From Mactromeris polynyma (taxonomy: Eukaryota > Mollusca > Bivalvia > Venerida > Mactridae): a stretch of 64,000 nucleotides of DNA. Location: positions 7,709,385-7,773,384 of the forward strand of contig JASFXZ010000010.1 in NCBI GenBank assembly GCA_032209605.1. Reading direction: 5' to 3'. Both the position numbers and the translations under genes were made by a program. Below the pieces are notes generated by a model. That model did not search any database. It was not told the DNA's origin and saw nothing but the letters and a program-made list of their open reading frames with translations. This document shows positions 38,601 through 53,600 of the stretch, piece by piece (positions within the stretch are counted from its first letter, which is position 1; each line of letters opens with the position of its first letter).

Positions 38601-41600
38601 CACCCGAGTTAAGTGTGCAACAACAGTCTCATTAAAGCTAACTTTTATGCTCATTGCAACCAAGACTACTCAATGCAAGTCTGAATTACAGGGGAGACAC
38701 TTTTAGAAGTAACCCAGGACTCCCTAGTGGGTCCTTGACCTCTGAGATACACACATGGGTCTGGCAAGTGTCACACTGTTCTATAATGGTAAATAATTAT
38801 GGCATTTATTTTTGTTTTCAACAATCCTTAACCAATGACAGTATATGGACAGGACTCTATTAACCTTTAAGACCTCAAAGTGTGACCCTGGAGCTGGGGA
38901 TTGGATCTTGCCCAAGATACACTGTCATGTTATAATGAACATCTATGCCACAACATTTTACCATCCCACTATTGAGGACACAGTCATTGACCATTATAGC
39001 AGAGTTATTATTCTAGATAAGTCATTCAAACCAGTCATATTGATCCATAAAAGCATCAAATAGTGAAAAGTGGAGTTACATATACATTTTTCAGAAGATC
39101 AAGAGAAATAGTCTTCTTATAGACATAATTCTAAGACAGACTGAGAATTATCTAATACTGCCTAGAAACTAAAATTCAGTAAAATAAACATGACTATACA
39201 ACAAAATAATAATGAAACAACATCACAGCAATCTCTAGTGGATATGCATAATGTTAGTTACTTACTTCTACTGACATCTAGATAAAAACAGTAGATTTTG
39301 TCAAACAGAAGTTTCATCAAACTATAAAACTTTTATGTACAATATACATCACATTGTGATAACGTAACATGACAACATTTAATTGGCACTCATTAATTTT
39401 CGTCGCTCTTATCCGAAACAATCGCCATTCATGCAAAATGTCCATGTGAGCACCGCTGTACGATTTCCAACCTCTTCTATTTGTGACGTCATTTCCAGAA
39501 AACGTCACATGTGACGCCATCATGTACCGACAGTTAGCAATATTTGCCCCATATAGCAATATGAAAACAAAATGACCATATGGAGTAAATATTGTTTTCT
39601 GCTTGCAAATAGTGACATCACATCTTGAAATGACGTCACTTACAGAAGAGGTTGTAAATCCCATAGCAGCATTCTTGTGGTAATACACTATTATACACCG
39701 ATTTGAACCAATTAAGTACATTGAGAATATTTAACTGCCCTTTAGCAAAAATAAATTAGTATTATCGCCAAAGCTATAATCCCTAATGTTGTGAATGTTA
39801 ACCTACTGATTTATAGGAAAATTAATAAGTACCAGAAAGAACTATTATGTGAGATCACTACAGAGATCACAGGGATTGTTTAGGAGAATAGCTGGATCAT
39901 CATTTAACCTTTCTAGAATTTGGAAATGGTGAAAATTAAAAAAAGCTATAACTTCCTGAAAATTGATATCTACGTCCCCTGATACTTGCCCAATGAAGCC
40001 CTCCATTGTTTATTCAAGACAATCAAAGTCCAGAGGCAACAAGACAATCACAAGGAGAATATGATCATCAAGCAATCAGTTTACCAATGCCTAATGAATA
40101 TAGTATCCACAGTATTGCACATTCTTCCAGAGGACTAACTAAGTTTTCAAGGTAATCTTTCAGACCTAGGTTGCCAGGTACCCTGTCAGATCTGGTCATC
40201 AAGTGTCAGACCTTGTTGCCAAGGTTTTCTGACAGACCTGGTTGACTAGGTTATCTGTTAGACCTCAGACGAATGGGCATAAGTCTTGCAGTGACCTCTT
40301 CAGTAAATGCCAACACTGTGTGAGCAGTGATTTGTCTACCATAAGTATTGGTGAAGATATATGTGGGAACTATGATGTGATAAAATCATTCACAGCTTTC
40401 ATCAGTATCTATTTAATGATACAGACCAGACAAAACATCACAATACTTAGTTTCTAACTTTTCAAGCATTCAACATGTTTAAAAGGGTAGCTGGAATAAT
40501 TTCATTTCAGTAAAAAATGATGTTGAATGAAAATGAAAGTATGATATTGAGGAAGCAAGTGAAAAGGCTGACAATTAAACTGCAACATAGAATTCTCGTT
40601 GTGGAAACACTGGTTTCAGAAACTTGACTAAACAGACAATCTCTACAGAGTAGAATATATGTTTGTAGTTAGTAAACATTGTACAAATATAGAATCAGAC
40701 ATTTCATAAGCATACACAAAAAAATGGAAATGTAGGCTTATGTTAACAGACAACAACTAAAAAAAAGAGTATATGTAAGAGAGGCATTGTGTGCACAAAT
40801 ATAGAGATATACAGTGTCCAACATTATGAGAGCTACAAGTCTTTTATCTTAACATACGCGCAAGTTGCTCTTCATTGGCCTTATCGCCTCCAAATATGAC
40901 CGAGACTCGTCGTCGACGGAGATCGGCTGCAGACATTTGACCGTCATCTTTGACATGAAGCCCAACTTTGGAGGGCAATTTAGTTTTGGGGTCAATATTG
41001 GACTTAGATCTTTCACCAACGTCGCTATGTATCGTTGACTGACGGGATATCACACGAGTTATAATACCTAGGTGAGTGAACAGATGGTATGTTATATATA
41101 ACGATATACATTGTAATGTATTGTTAACATCCAGGATAAGTCAATAAATCTATTATTATATGAGTTTTACTCTGGGAAAATAGTTAAATAGGTTATATAC
41201 CTGTAATACAATATATAATATATACATCACATAGTTATAATACATGCAACATTTAACATATACATACATGTGTATTACAGACATGTAATTTCATGTCCCA
41301 CACATTTTAACAGGTCAGATGTTAAAACTTAAATAACTTTGAAAACTTATCAGGAATAAAATTTTATAACACAAACTTCCTTATATACTCAAAGGATTCG
41401 TTTTGAAAGAAAGCATTTAAATATGCATGTCACACACAAATTCATACGCCATTAACTAACTTCATGGTAGATTGATTTTGTCTCAAATGATATAGAAAGA
41501 ACAAATCTGATCAGAAATAAAACTCAATCTGAAATACAAGTCATGGGGCAACATTTAGAAATAAGTAATTAGAAGGAAATAATCAAATGTGAAAAATTTC

Positions 41601-44600
41601 TTAATTCAAAGCAAATATGGTATTCTATGGTACTATAAAAAAAGAGATAAAAGTTAACAGAAGTGCAATGTAAGCAATTATTGTCCAATCTATGATATCC
41701 ACACAAACAATGAAGCAAACTGCCTAAACCTACTGTCAGACATTTAAGCAAAGTCTGCAAAGTTGGTGCCACTTGTTTACAGTCAGCACAAAAATACAGG
41801 ATACACAAGAATAGCTTAATCTTAATATTTGTAGACAACCACCAACATAAAAATAATGGAAGATAAAGAAACAGTTTACATCAACATAACACCTCTTCAA
41901 ACTTGTAAAAGAAAACACCACATTCATAGCAGATTCTTAGCATCAGTTGTGAAACAAGTACACATATTTATCATACACTCACCCTGTTCTTCAGCAAATC
42001 TGAACAATCCCGCCATTGGATCAGCACCCGGAGACAGAACGAAAATCAGAGGTGAGGAGTAATTCGAATCCTTGTAACTAAGCGACAAGTCAAAAGTTGG
42101 AGGCTCAATATATTGCTGTCCCATCACTCCCAATATATAATTCTGTATGGCTGACACCATCTGTAGAACAATAAATATCACAGAGAATTAAATACAACTA
42201 AAGTAGAAGGAAAGTCAGAATTTTAATGCTTCCATGTCTCTATGAAACAGATATAATGCTGACATAAGTAAAATAAATTTAGAATTAAAAAATGATATAC
42301 AATGAATAAGTGGCAAATATATTGAATAGCTACACCAATGAAGAGTTAATAATTTTGTAAATATGTCTATCAGTCAAAAGGAAAATCTACTCTCCACAGT
42401 ATCAAATAAAAGTAGACATTTTAGGTGGAATATGTCGGGTATTTCAACGAGACTTACCAGTCACTAAATATTTTACCATTTTCATATAAATTAATTTTGT
42501 AGTAGATGCAATTTGTTTCTTGAAATGGATTGATAGTGATACTTACCGGGGTATGTTATAAATTCGATTCAATACAGTCGTACTCAGGTCAGCTTTTAAT
42601 CATTTCAATGATTTTGGACACAAACATAGACTTGATGACCTTTTTCCTGATAATTATTCTCCATATACATGGAAGCAAGAAGAGTCAAATTTGTGGTATA
42701 CTCACACCTAAAATCTTCACATGAGACAACTAACAATGAAGTATAGTTCACCTCAAAAATATGCTTGAACAATTTTTTAATCTATTTTGTTATTTTTATA
42801 AAAGAACATTTACCTTGTCTGGTCTAAGACACCGAAGGACTATCAACTTTTGCAGCTTGGTCATTTTATTTTCCCATGGATTTGGAAGCTCTTCTGATTG
42901 GGGTGTATGAGAATCATACAGTTTCTTCCAGTCATTTAACTGAAATATGTGTAAATATTAGATAATACATAAGGTATGAATGATGTATCTTGTCTGGTAT
43001 CACAATACTTCAGGATCGCAGTATAAATATTCAACATTCAAATCGTCCTACTGCAAACAACCTAAATTTTCACTGCTTCCAAACACTTTGGATATGAATT
43101 TGATTTAAACAACATATTTTCATTATCTGTAGATGCTCATATTCTGCATTCCAAAAAAACAAAGCACTGTTAATTTGACAATAATTTCCTCAAAAATTTC
43201 TTGACGCACCAAATTTCGTGTTTTAACCAAGCAGTAGAACAGACAAAGCCACTCCCCACACAAATGTCTACAGTACGAATTAATATAAGAGTAGAGGTAT
43301 AAGATACAACTAAAACAGAGGGGAATGAGCATCAACCAAGGTATGTACAACAATTAATAACACAAGGAGAAACTAAGTAACATTACATGCCGCGCAAACT
43401 TGGATCGATCAGTATCAATATTAAGGGCTTGAATCAGTTTGGCTACATACAAATGGTGCACTCGTAATAGTTCCAATGCCAAATATTCCAAATATAAATT
43501 TACTGTGGTAGAAACTTACCTAAACATCAAACACCAACAATACAAAAATAGCAAACACAAGTTCAAGTTTTTACAAACATTTACCTGTTCCTTAAATTGA
43601 TCCATGAAGCCGTTGAATGCAGGAAGGTCTGAACATCTGACAATTTCTGCCCATGATTTGTCTGACAACCAGGCAGAGGCGGGATTAGGGAAGGGGTTCT
43701 CCAAGGCCACGCCTCCAGTCAACAAAAATCTCCACTCTTGGTCATCAATAATACCTCTGAAGAATATACAGTTATTAGATTAATTACATGTATAAGCTAC
43801 GATAAATATGTCTTGTCTTTTTTCTGATACACAAATTGACCTGTATCACTATCATCAGCAAAATTAATCGAACAGTTGTCCATAGATTTTGACATTCAAA
43901 ACATTGTTTTGAATAGGATTTTCTTTACAAAAAAGCTAATGAAGATTTCAATATCCTATTCAACTCTTTAATTGGTTCTGATTGCTATGAACATAAGTCA
44001 TTGAAAATATTCAACAAAGTACCATCTACTGTATTTAGTTATCATTCTCATTCCTGAAGCCACATCAACCTGTTAACAGGGTCTGAGATTTGCAAGCAGA
44101 CCAGTCTAAAAGCTTCAGTCTTTAATTCGTTGTTAAAAAGCAAAAACTTAAAATTTACCAATGACAATGCTGTATTCTAAGACTAGCCTCACAAAAGATG
44201 TTTGTAAAACATTATGTCCCCATGTGACCTTGACCTTTGACCCCAAAATCAATAGGGTTCCTCTGCTACCCAAGAGAAATGTGTGGACCAAGTTTGAGGA
44301 TGATAGGTCAAGGGGTTCTTGAGATATTGATTGGAAACGAAAAGGTTACGGACCAATCGACATGTGCAAACCAATATGCCCTCTCTTCTTCAAAGGGGGG
44401 GCATAAAAAAATGCAGTTTTAGAACTTTCAACAAGCAACCAACTACAACTGTATATATCCTGATGGTGAAAGGCACGTGAGGAAGAATATAGTAACCTTA
44501 GCTTATCCTGTGTAGAGAATGTAGAGAAAACATGAAACCTAATTTTTATACCAGATTACAATACTTACTCAGATTTAGCAATTCCAATACAGAGAATAAA

Positions 44601-47600
44601 TGAGAAGAGCAGTTTGTCCTTCTCAAACAATGATCTACACACATTCTTGTATATACTGTATGTAAAATGATGGTTCAGATTGTTAATTCTGTCATCTAAA
44701 TTGTTAGATGGATCACTGTTGATGATCGACTGAAAACAAAAACAATGCTTATTTTGTATTATCATATTATCAGATAAGGAAGGATCAAGAAACCAATGTC
44801 AATATGATTATTACCATAGAATATTTAAAGATAACAAGAGATGTTTGTAAAACATTATGCCCCCCTGTGACCTTGACCTTTGACCTCAAAATCAATAGGG
44901 TTCCTCTGCTACCCAAGAGAAAAATGTGGACCACAAGTTTGAGGATGATAGGTCAAGGGGTTCTTGAGTTATTGATTGGAAACTAAAAGGTTACAGACTG
45001 ACCGACATGTGCAAACCAAATCAATAGGGTTCCTCTACTACCAAAGATGAATGTCTGGACCAAGTTTGAGGATGATAGGTCAAGGGGTTCTTGAGGTATT
45101 AATTGGAAACGAAAAGGTTACGGACCGACAGACGGACAGACATACCGACCGACCTACCGACCGACATGTGCAAACCAATATGCCCTCTCTTCTTCGAAGG
45201 GGGGCCATAAAAATTATTTGAATATGTATATGTGTCATTAAAAGACCCTCATCTTACGCTATGATTTTGAGAATGCATAACAAAATCAAGCAAGGAAAAC
45301 TTGACAAAAAAAGACAAAGTATCTAAATCAAATGTTACTTACCTGCAGGTATAAATGAATGAACCAGGAGAGCGAGTATTGATACATGGGATCTATATTT
45401 GCTAAATCTGAGATTGTAAAGAATAATATACTGCCATGTTTAGCAACCTGAAATAATAAAAAAATGTCAATACTAAGCTAATATTAAAATATGGATAACA
45501 AGTAACATAAATAATTATTACCAATAATATGGTCGATCCCGTGCTGGGGAATAGCAAACCCAATACTCCAAAAGTAATGATATTGGGTTGTTGGTCATGC
45601 ACTTCATCAACAAGTGTGCACAATGCATCCATACATGTTATTTAGCACCAAAAAAGCTCAATTCCCTGAGTATTTTTGCAAGTTTTCATTGTTAACAATT
45701 TCTAATGTGGAAATCATATGTTTTCCAACATAACCGAATGTATCATAAACATATGTATTGTTCAAAGCAGACTCCAGTTTTTGAGAACATTCGTTCAAAA
45801 TCCATAATGATTGGGAGGTGGAATGGGGAGCACATTTTGTTTGTAAAGGCTATATAAGAGTTATTGATGAGAAACCAATTTTTTAAGTCAACAAGGGCCA
45901 TAACTCTGCCAAATATATTGGTGGATTGTAACCGAAATCAACTTTATCTGCATTTTATTATCCTATGCTTATATGTGCCCAACATGAATTGAATCCATTC
46001 AACCTCCTAAGAACTATTGTTCAGAAACCAATTTTAAACGGACGGACAGACAGGGGTAACACTCTATACCCCTTTGCCATTCTTGGTGGGTCATAAAAAT
46101 CTCGCTAAGAAGAACAAATATGTTTGTATATTTCTACTTACTGGTTTGTATCCATTACGGACATCATCAATTTCTTTCTCTGTATGTGATGCTATCTTTT
46201 CCTTCTCAGAGATTTCCAATGATAACACTTTACTGGAGGATAGAACTTCTATAGCAGTCTCATCTTCCAGGATATTACCCTGAAATAAACATTAACATGC
46301 ATTATGTTTTGTACAGTTTATGTCGGCCAGCACGGAGATTCAATGCAGAAGTTTTTTATTATTTATTTCAGACTGACGTAACTGGACTATCCGCACACCT
46401 GTACATTTGAGCCATATATGTTTTTGCGAAAGACATGCTCAATCTTTTCTTTCTGAAATTTACTACATTTATCAAAAATATACTTACAAACTATGTAGAA
46501 CAAAAAGTGAGTAAAATTTGAATAGGAACATATACAATTACTTCCAGAGAATGAACTAGAAATGCATGCAACTAATTCTGAAATGAACTATCATAAAAAC
46601 TTGGTATCACACGCATACTGAACATACCTCCGATTCTGAGAGTACTTCAAGGATTTTGTCCTCAATCTCTTTCAGCTGTCTCTTATTGTGAGCACTCTCT
46701 ATAATCAGTTTGTTCTTCTTTTCCTCCAGTTCTGGTTTCTCTTTGGCAGCAACAATACCCAGTAACTGATCATCAAGTCCAAGAGGGGTGATCATAAAGT
46801 TTAGTAATGTTACCTACAAACATTCAAAGAAAATTTGGTAAAACTCTACAAACTTCCAAGTAAGCCAGTAAGCTAACTAAAACAATTATTCAATTGATAA
46901 CTTCTAAAAAATGTCAAAATCTCCAATACACTTCCTGACCAGGAGAAGGGAAAGGGGAATACCCTGAATCCACTGCTATATAATAATAAGGCTTAAGTGG
47001 GCATCTCAGAAAACATTTTTAAGCATAATTTTATTTTAACTAAAAAAAATAGGTTTGAATTTTATATAGACCACGTTGACCATTAATTACCTTGACGGAA
47101 ACTTCCGGCAGATAATGAGGATTGCGCAATCTTGATGTTGCATAGAATCTGAAATCTTTACTACATTCCACCACTTGATCACCAATCCTCATATAATCCA
47201 ATCCACTTTGTTTGAAGGTTTGTTTCAGTAGAATAGGTTCCAAGATAGGATCAAGTTCTTCACCCACATTCTCTAATAAACACGGATTTCCAAACTGCAA
47301 GTGAAACAGATACAAGTAAAGGTATGATGCTTGCATAAGGAGAAGTCAATAATGGTAGGGGGACCTACAGACATTGGGCGGGTCATCTCTTTTCCATGTG
47401 CAACCTAATTACAGTGCAGCCTCTCCACAGCAACAGGTCAAACTGGTAGTAGATTTCTACTACAGGAAAATTGATGATGCTATTGAAGAGTAATTGTTTG
47501 GTGGTGTTTCGTAAAAAGAACAATTTTGTTAAAATTGCTTAAATTGCACTTTATGTACTTCTCATTAAGAACGATTTGTTTAATAATATGTATGTGTGTG

Positions 47601-50600
47601 TATGTTGCCTCTTTTAATTCAAACATGATATGGTGCAATAATCTCAAATTATCTAGAAGGAGATTCTTTTAAATATCAGTTTTATGGAGGGGTTTGACAA
47701 GAATCGTAAATTGGAGCTTAGATGCCGAAATATTTTTTTATTTTGTTTACTATTTTGTATCATAATTACCTGAACACAATTTTCGAGCGCTCTGGTGAAG
47801 TTAGGATCAGATTGTTTGATAACTTCAAGTTTATTAGATTTCTCCATATTCTTCACCCATTTGTTAGCTTGTCCTTGAGGGTCGATCATCAATGGCCAAC
47901 GGTTAGCGCTTGTTGCTATCAGAGCATTGTCAACTGAAAAGCTGTAAAATGAGGACAATAAATTATGCCAACAACCAATTTTACATGTTCCAATATGAAA
48001 TAAGAATGTTCAGGTTTAGTTAGTTATGTTCTTACAAATTTCTGTTAAATTGTTACGTGAAATATTCTCTTTCAACTGTTATGAATCCCTCCTAGGTTTC
48101 TAAGCAGTACTAAAGCCTACATCAGGGACTGTATAATTGTGTTAGAATTACGATAATGGTGTGATATGAACCCATAATAATAAAACCTATTCTTGGTATG
48201 TACTTAAATCATTTCCAATTTTGGCTGACCACTTACATTCTATAGATTACAGTTTGTGACTCAAATTTTCTCGAAAAATCTAAATTTCATTTCAATGTAA
48301 ATGTCCAAAATGATGTCAAAATAACAACTTTATCTGGAAATATATACATTTTGTCACAGCAAAAATTGAACTTCTTGAAAGACAAAAATGGTGTTATCGC
48401 CTGATTTCATGAGATAAAGTTCTTTCGACTTCAAAGTGATCTGAAGTAACTTATATAAGAGACATAAATACTACACAAAACAAAGAACAATAACATACTT
48501 GTCTACAGGAAGACCAGCAATCTGCCAATCTCTGATTTTTACAGGATCACCAAGTGTACCATGAAGGGAGAACTGTTCTGACAGGGGAATACCTTTGTCT
48601 TTACATAAATCATACCATTCTTTCAAGCATTCCTATGAAAGAAAACAGTAAAATAATATGCATATATCACAATGGCTAACAATATATGACAAAAAAACAG
48701 TCAAAGGTTCTAGATGTGCACTAAGGAATAATATCTCAGATCATCAGGATTTCCTACATAATACTATTACCTATAAAATTGCCATTTGTAGATTTATTCT
48801 AGTTGATGATAGTACTGCGATAACTCTGTTTCCAAGACAACACATTTTTAGAGGTACTCCAGGCATAATTAGAAATAACAAAGAAGCAGCTTCTGATTTA
48901 GAGGTGTAGTATGACCAGATGTACCCCACCCATTCACCCATTGTAGCCTAACTTTCTTAAAGAATGTCCTTGAAAACAGAATGAATGCTTTTGTGTACAA
49001 TAGTTTTCAAATTCTGGACTGTATGACCCTAAGAGCTTGTGTGAAATAAATCTATTGATAAAACTACTGATACCTGGAGAAAAAAATATCAAAAAAGTCA
49101 AAGTAAAAAGTAGAAGTCTATCTGCTTCTTGATTTACATACATATACATGTATGTTAGTTTTGCTTGCACCCTTCAATGTCTGGGCATGTGTTCCATGTT
49201 AAGTATAAATCTTACCTGTCTATAAGCCAGAGTGAAAGGTCCTAAATAAGCTACAACACTTGCTGACAGTAACACATCACCCACAATATTATCATAGGTC
49301 TCACTAAGATCTTCCACATTCTGTTAAGAAAAAACACACTCATTCGAACATCATAGTTAGCAAACATTCATATAACATCACCTATTTACTATGACAACAA
49401 AATTACAGTAGGTTCAAGTACATGCTAGATATGTAAGTAGTGTATGGTCCAAATGCTTCTTGCAAACTGCCTGCAAAGGACAGGAAATCTGAAGGCAATG
49501 CAATTTGCATAAAATAGATTGACATGCACTAAGGACAATATATACTCATTTATCTTCTTTGGAGGATGAAGACGTTTTATACATTTTGAATACATGTACA
49601 ATTAAACATTATTTCAACAAATACATATTTTGTGCAGCATTATATAATACACCAGAAATTATTTAGTAGATATACCTTGGTCCATCTTTCCTTCTCTCCT
49701 CCAAGACCACTTATCAACTTCTCAGCTCTTTCAATCTTCACCTTTGTTAAGGCTATATTATCCTCTAAATTCTGGAAACAAGAGCATTTTCAAATGCAAC
49801 AATTGTTATGAAATTCGTCATACTAAATAGCATAGAGATTAGCAAGTTTCAATGAAGCAAATTGTATGTAAACATTTGCTTATAATGCCAATTAAACAGT
49901 GTTTCTCAAAGACACTTAGTTCAAGAGCCCAAAATGCCAAAATTGCTGCCATAAATTTAACACACTTGTACACTTTTTAATAATACAGTTTAAACCTATT
50001 CATCCCACATGAATATGAAAACAGTTACTCCAACTTAATACTGACTCTCAATGACTACTTCCTGGGTTACTAACTAGTACTTGCATCTAATTCAGGCATT
50101 GTGAATCCAAAGTCTGGATTTAAACCTATGACCTTCTGAGTCGGGTGTCACATGTTCTATTCCTCAACCACTATGCATCCATTTTGAAACTTTATTACCC
50201 AAGAAGATAAAATTTGATTATTCGAGGTTGGAAACAACTCTTTAACAGAACTGAATAATGTTTTAAATGTCATTGACAAATATTTAACACACTAACCTGT
50301 TTTTCAGTCTGCTTCCTTTCAAGATCATCTTCAAGGGCTTCCATTTTATCAGTGACAGCTTTAAGCTCAGCCCTTTTCTCATTTAATTTTGCCATCTGCT
50401 CTGCCAACTCTGCTTCAGCTTTTTCTAAACTCTCTTTCTTTGGTGCCACAACCTTAGCAACACCGTCATACACTTCTATTGCACGCACCCATTTACACAG
50501 ACCTTCACAAGCTGATGATGAGTTTTTGATGAGAGCAGGATCAAAGTCAGAATTGCTTATATAGTTTGCACGAATTTTCTTCATTGTAGCCACAGGGATG

Positions 50601-53600
50601 TTATCTTTGTCATATTCTTTAAGACTTTCAAGAAATTTCATGTCACTAATCATCTGAAGAAATAAACAAGAAACTGAGCTAGTTTGGTGTGAAGGAGAAT
50701 GTAGCATTACCTCAGTGAAAAGTATCCTTGAGCATTTATAAAGCAGGAAATTCATTCGATATTTCATATCTGAAGAGAACTTATACTGTAGGATGGCAGT
50801 ATGTTTTAAACATGATGAAATAAAGGTATGAATTTACCATTTAAACCAGGCATTGTACAGCTACAAATTGTAAGAAAAAAGAACCGAATATAGAACCTTT
50901 TTAGCTGTTGGCCAATAGTCCTCCACCATTTTCCCACTGGCATCTGCTTTCTTTTCTGGTTTCAGGCCTTTCATGATGCAGACAGCTTCCATAACAAGTT
51001 TGACACCACCAGGTGGATTCTGCATTGTCTTCACCAAACTGATATCATTCTGTTTCAATGTATCCAAGGCAGCAATAGCTTGATTCATAGCAGGCATAGC
51101 TATAGCTAACTTCTCTTCACATTCAACCTGTGGACAATAATTGATATCAAGTAATATAAACAGTACATGTTGTTGATAAAGTCCACAAATAATTAACTTA
51201 ATTATTCAGATGTTAGTGATGTGGGCTCTCACACAAGCCATATATATATTCTTTGAATAAGTTTCATAAAAAGTGTTTATTTATTATTGTATCACCCCTA
51301 TTTAAAGGGCCAGTCATTTCTGACTTACGAGGCACCTACTTTCTGAGCACATTTACTTCCCGATACCTATCCTTTAAAGCTAGACACCAGGCAGGTAGTC
51401 ACACGGTAACCATTATTTTACTAGCTGGCATTCGCCAACCGGCCATATCAGAATGGACCCCTACCAGGATTCGAACCTTCGGCCTCCCGCTCCGAACGTG
51501 GATGCCTTAACCACTCGGCCACAGAGACGGCATTTCATATGTACATGTATTTGTCATTTTACAATAGGTCTGAGGAGGCCAATCCAATTTCAAGATACTT
51601 TCCAATCAACTAAACAATTTTGCTATCATTATAACAATTTCCTTGTCAACATAGCAACCAAAAAGAAAGATTTAGAGTTTTTTTAAACCTTGATAGCTTG
51701 TGATTCCTGAGCAGATTTTGCAGCAATAGCTTCATCCACTTCTACAACATGTTTTACTTGCTGTACTTCCACACTCTCTTTCTCTATGACTATGATAAGT
51801 TCCTCTGTCTCTTTACTTGTCTGTATCAGTTTAGGTTGCAATTCTATCAACTCTTTCTGCATCACATTGATCTAAACAAGGGAGATAATTTTATTCAGAA
51901 ACGGAAATATATCTTCTACTTCTATAATATCTTTGACAAATCGGGATCCATGTCACAAGAATGGGGATAATTTTCATGATTGTAAAAACTAAAATATGGC
52001 ATCAGCTTCACTAGTTCTAATTCATCGTTTTCCTTGAAACTGTCTCAAGTATTGACTTATTTATTTTACATTATCAATAATAAATTATTTTTGCGTCATT
52101 TAATCATTGCTTATTGTGAAGTGTTTCATTAAGTGCAAATATCTTCTTTTATTTCTATTTTGCAAAGATACAGTCATTTCAAGTCTAACATTCTGAAATA
52201 TACATGTCTTTAAGATAATAAAAATCACTGATTCAAACTGTACAACAATTAGTTACTAGTATAAACAGTATAACTTGATATGTATTTTAAAAAAATGATG
52301 AAATGATTAAAGGAAATCTCAAAATCTGAAATAACCTGTTGCTCTGAGAAGTCCAGTTTCTCCAAACCAACTTGGTATCTGTTCTTCAGAGTGAGAAGTT
52401 CTAGACGTTTCTTGTTCAACAGATTCTTAAACGTCTTGATCAGTTCTAGATATGATGTTGGCGTCACATAGTTTCTTCTTCTCATTGTGTCATAAAATCT
52501 AAAATATGCAAATGAGTTGATTTTATTGTTGATACAGTCCAACATAAAGCCTATGCATCAGCTGGGAACCATCTTAAACTATCATCACTTCTCTGGTTCC
52601 AGGCTCTGCTTTCAGAAAACTCCTCACATTGATATTTTTCTCAATTCAAAACATGTCATCATTGAAAGAGCTGCTAGTAAGTATAGAGTTTCATGTTGAA
52701 ACAAGATGTTTCTGTCAACTTTGAAATTTTTATTACAAAACGGGTTTTTATTACAGAAGTGGGTTTTTATTACAAAACAGGTTTTTATTACAAAACAGTA
52801 CATAACTGAAATAGGGTTAAAATGATATGAAACACCAACATAGATAAATAACACACCTTTCCGACAGAGCTCGGACACTCTCATGGAAATGTTTACACAT
52901 GACGACAGTCTGTTCTCTGACTTCATCAGTCATCTCAACATCATCCAGGAATTTATTGGCTACTAACTCTAAAGCATCTTCTGGCCATGCCTGCAAGTGT
53001 CAGAGAAATTTAATAGAACAGTACAGAATTTTGTTTGGCCACTTAGCTATGCAGTATAAAAGCACTATATGGAATTATTTCAAAATTTGTAAATAATGTC
53101 ATGTTTTGAGGACCACGAAAAATCAGTCAATGGCGCTACCAGGATTCGAACCTGGTCATATCAACGTGGTCTACTACAAGAATTTCATTTTAGAGCAGGT
53201 TATTAAATTTCAGAAAAATATGTTAGGGTACTGATTGTAAAATAAAAGTTATGTGGAAGTATATAATATCATAAACTCTGTTTCATTATGTCCAAATGTA
53301 TACAGAATTTTCCTTTTTCTACGATATCCATCATAACATAATTTTTTTTGAAGCTAATTAATGGAAGGATCCTTAGTTGTTTCTGTGCAGACTAAGCTTT
53401 CCTAAAATATAACAAACATACTTGAACATATAACACAGTCATTACAAGTTCATGATCAGTTGAATTGATTTTACTTTACCTTGAACCAATCGATGGTACA
53501 ACAGTTGATTAGGGAAGGAAACATTCTTATTCTGTTCCTGAAGGCATCTCCAATAGGACTGAATGCTAGAACAACATGTAAGTTTCTCCTTACACGTTCG

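Noticed and set aside
39317..39721. A 134-codon frame on the - strand
   Set aside because: It runs through a MITE-like element and intron; no domain, and the exon chain of the dynein gene skips it in phase.
51460..51531. Functional tRNA-Ser or tRNA-Leu gene on the - strand
   Set aside because: The 3' acceptor strand does not pair with the 5' GCCGTCT and the sequence continues into a SINE body.
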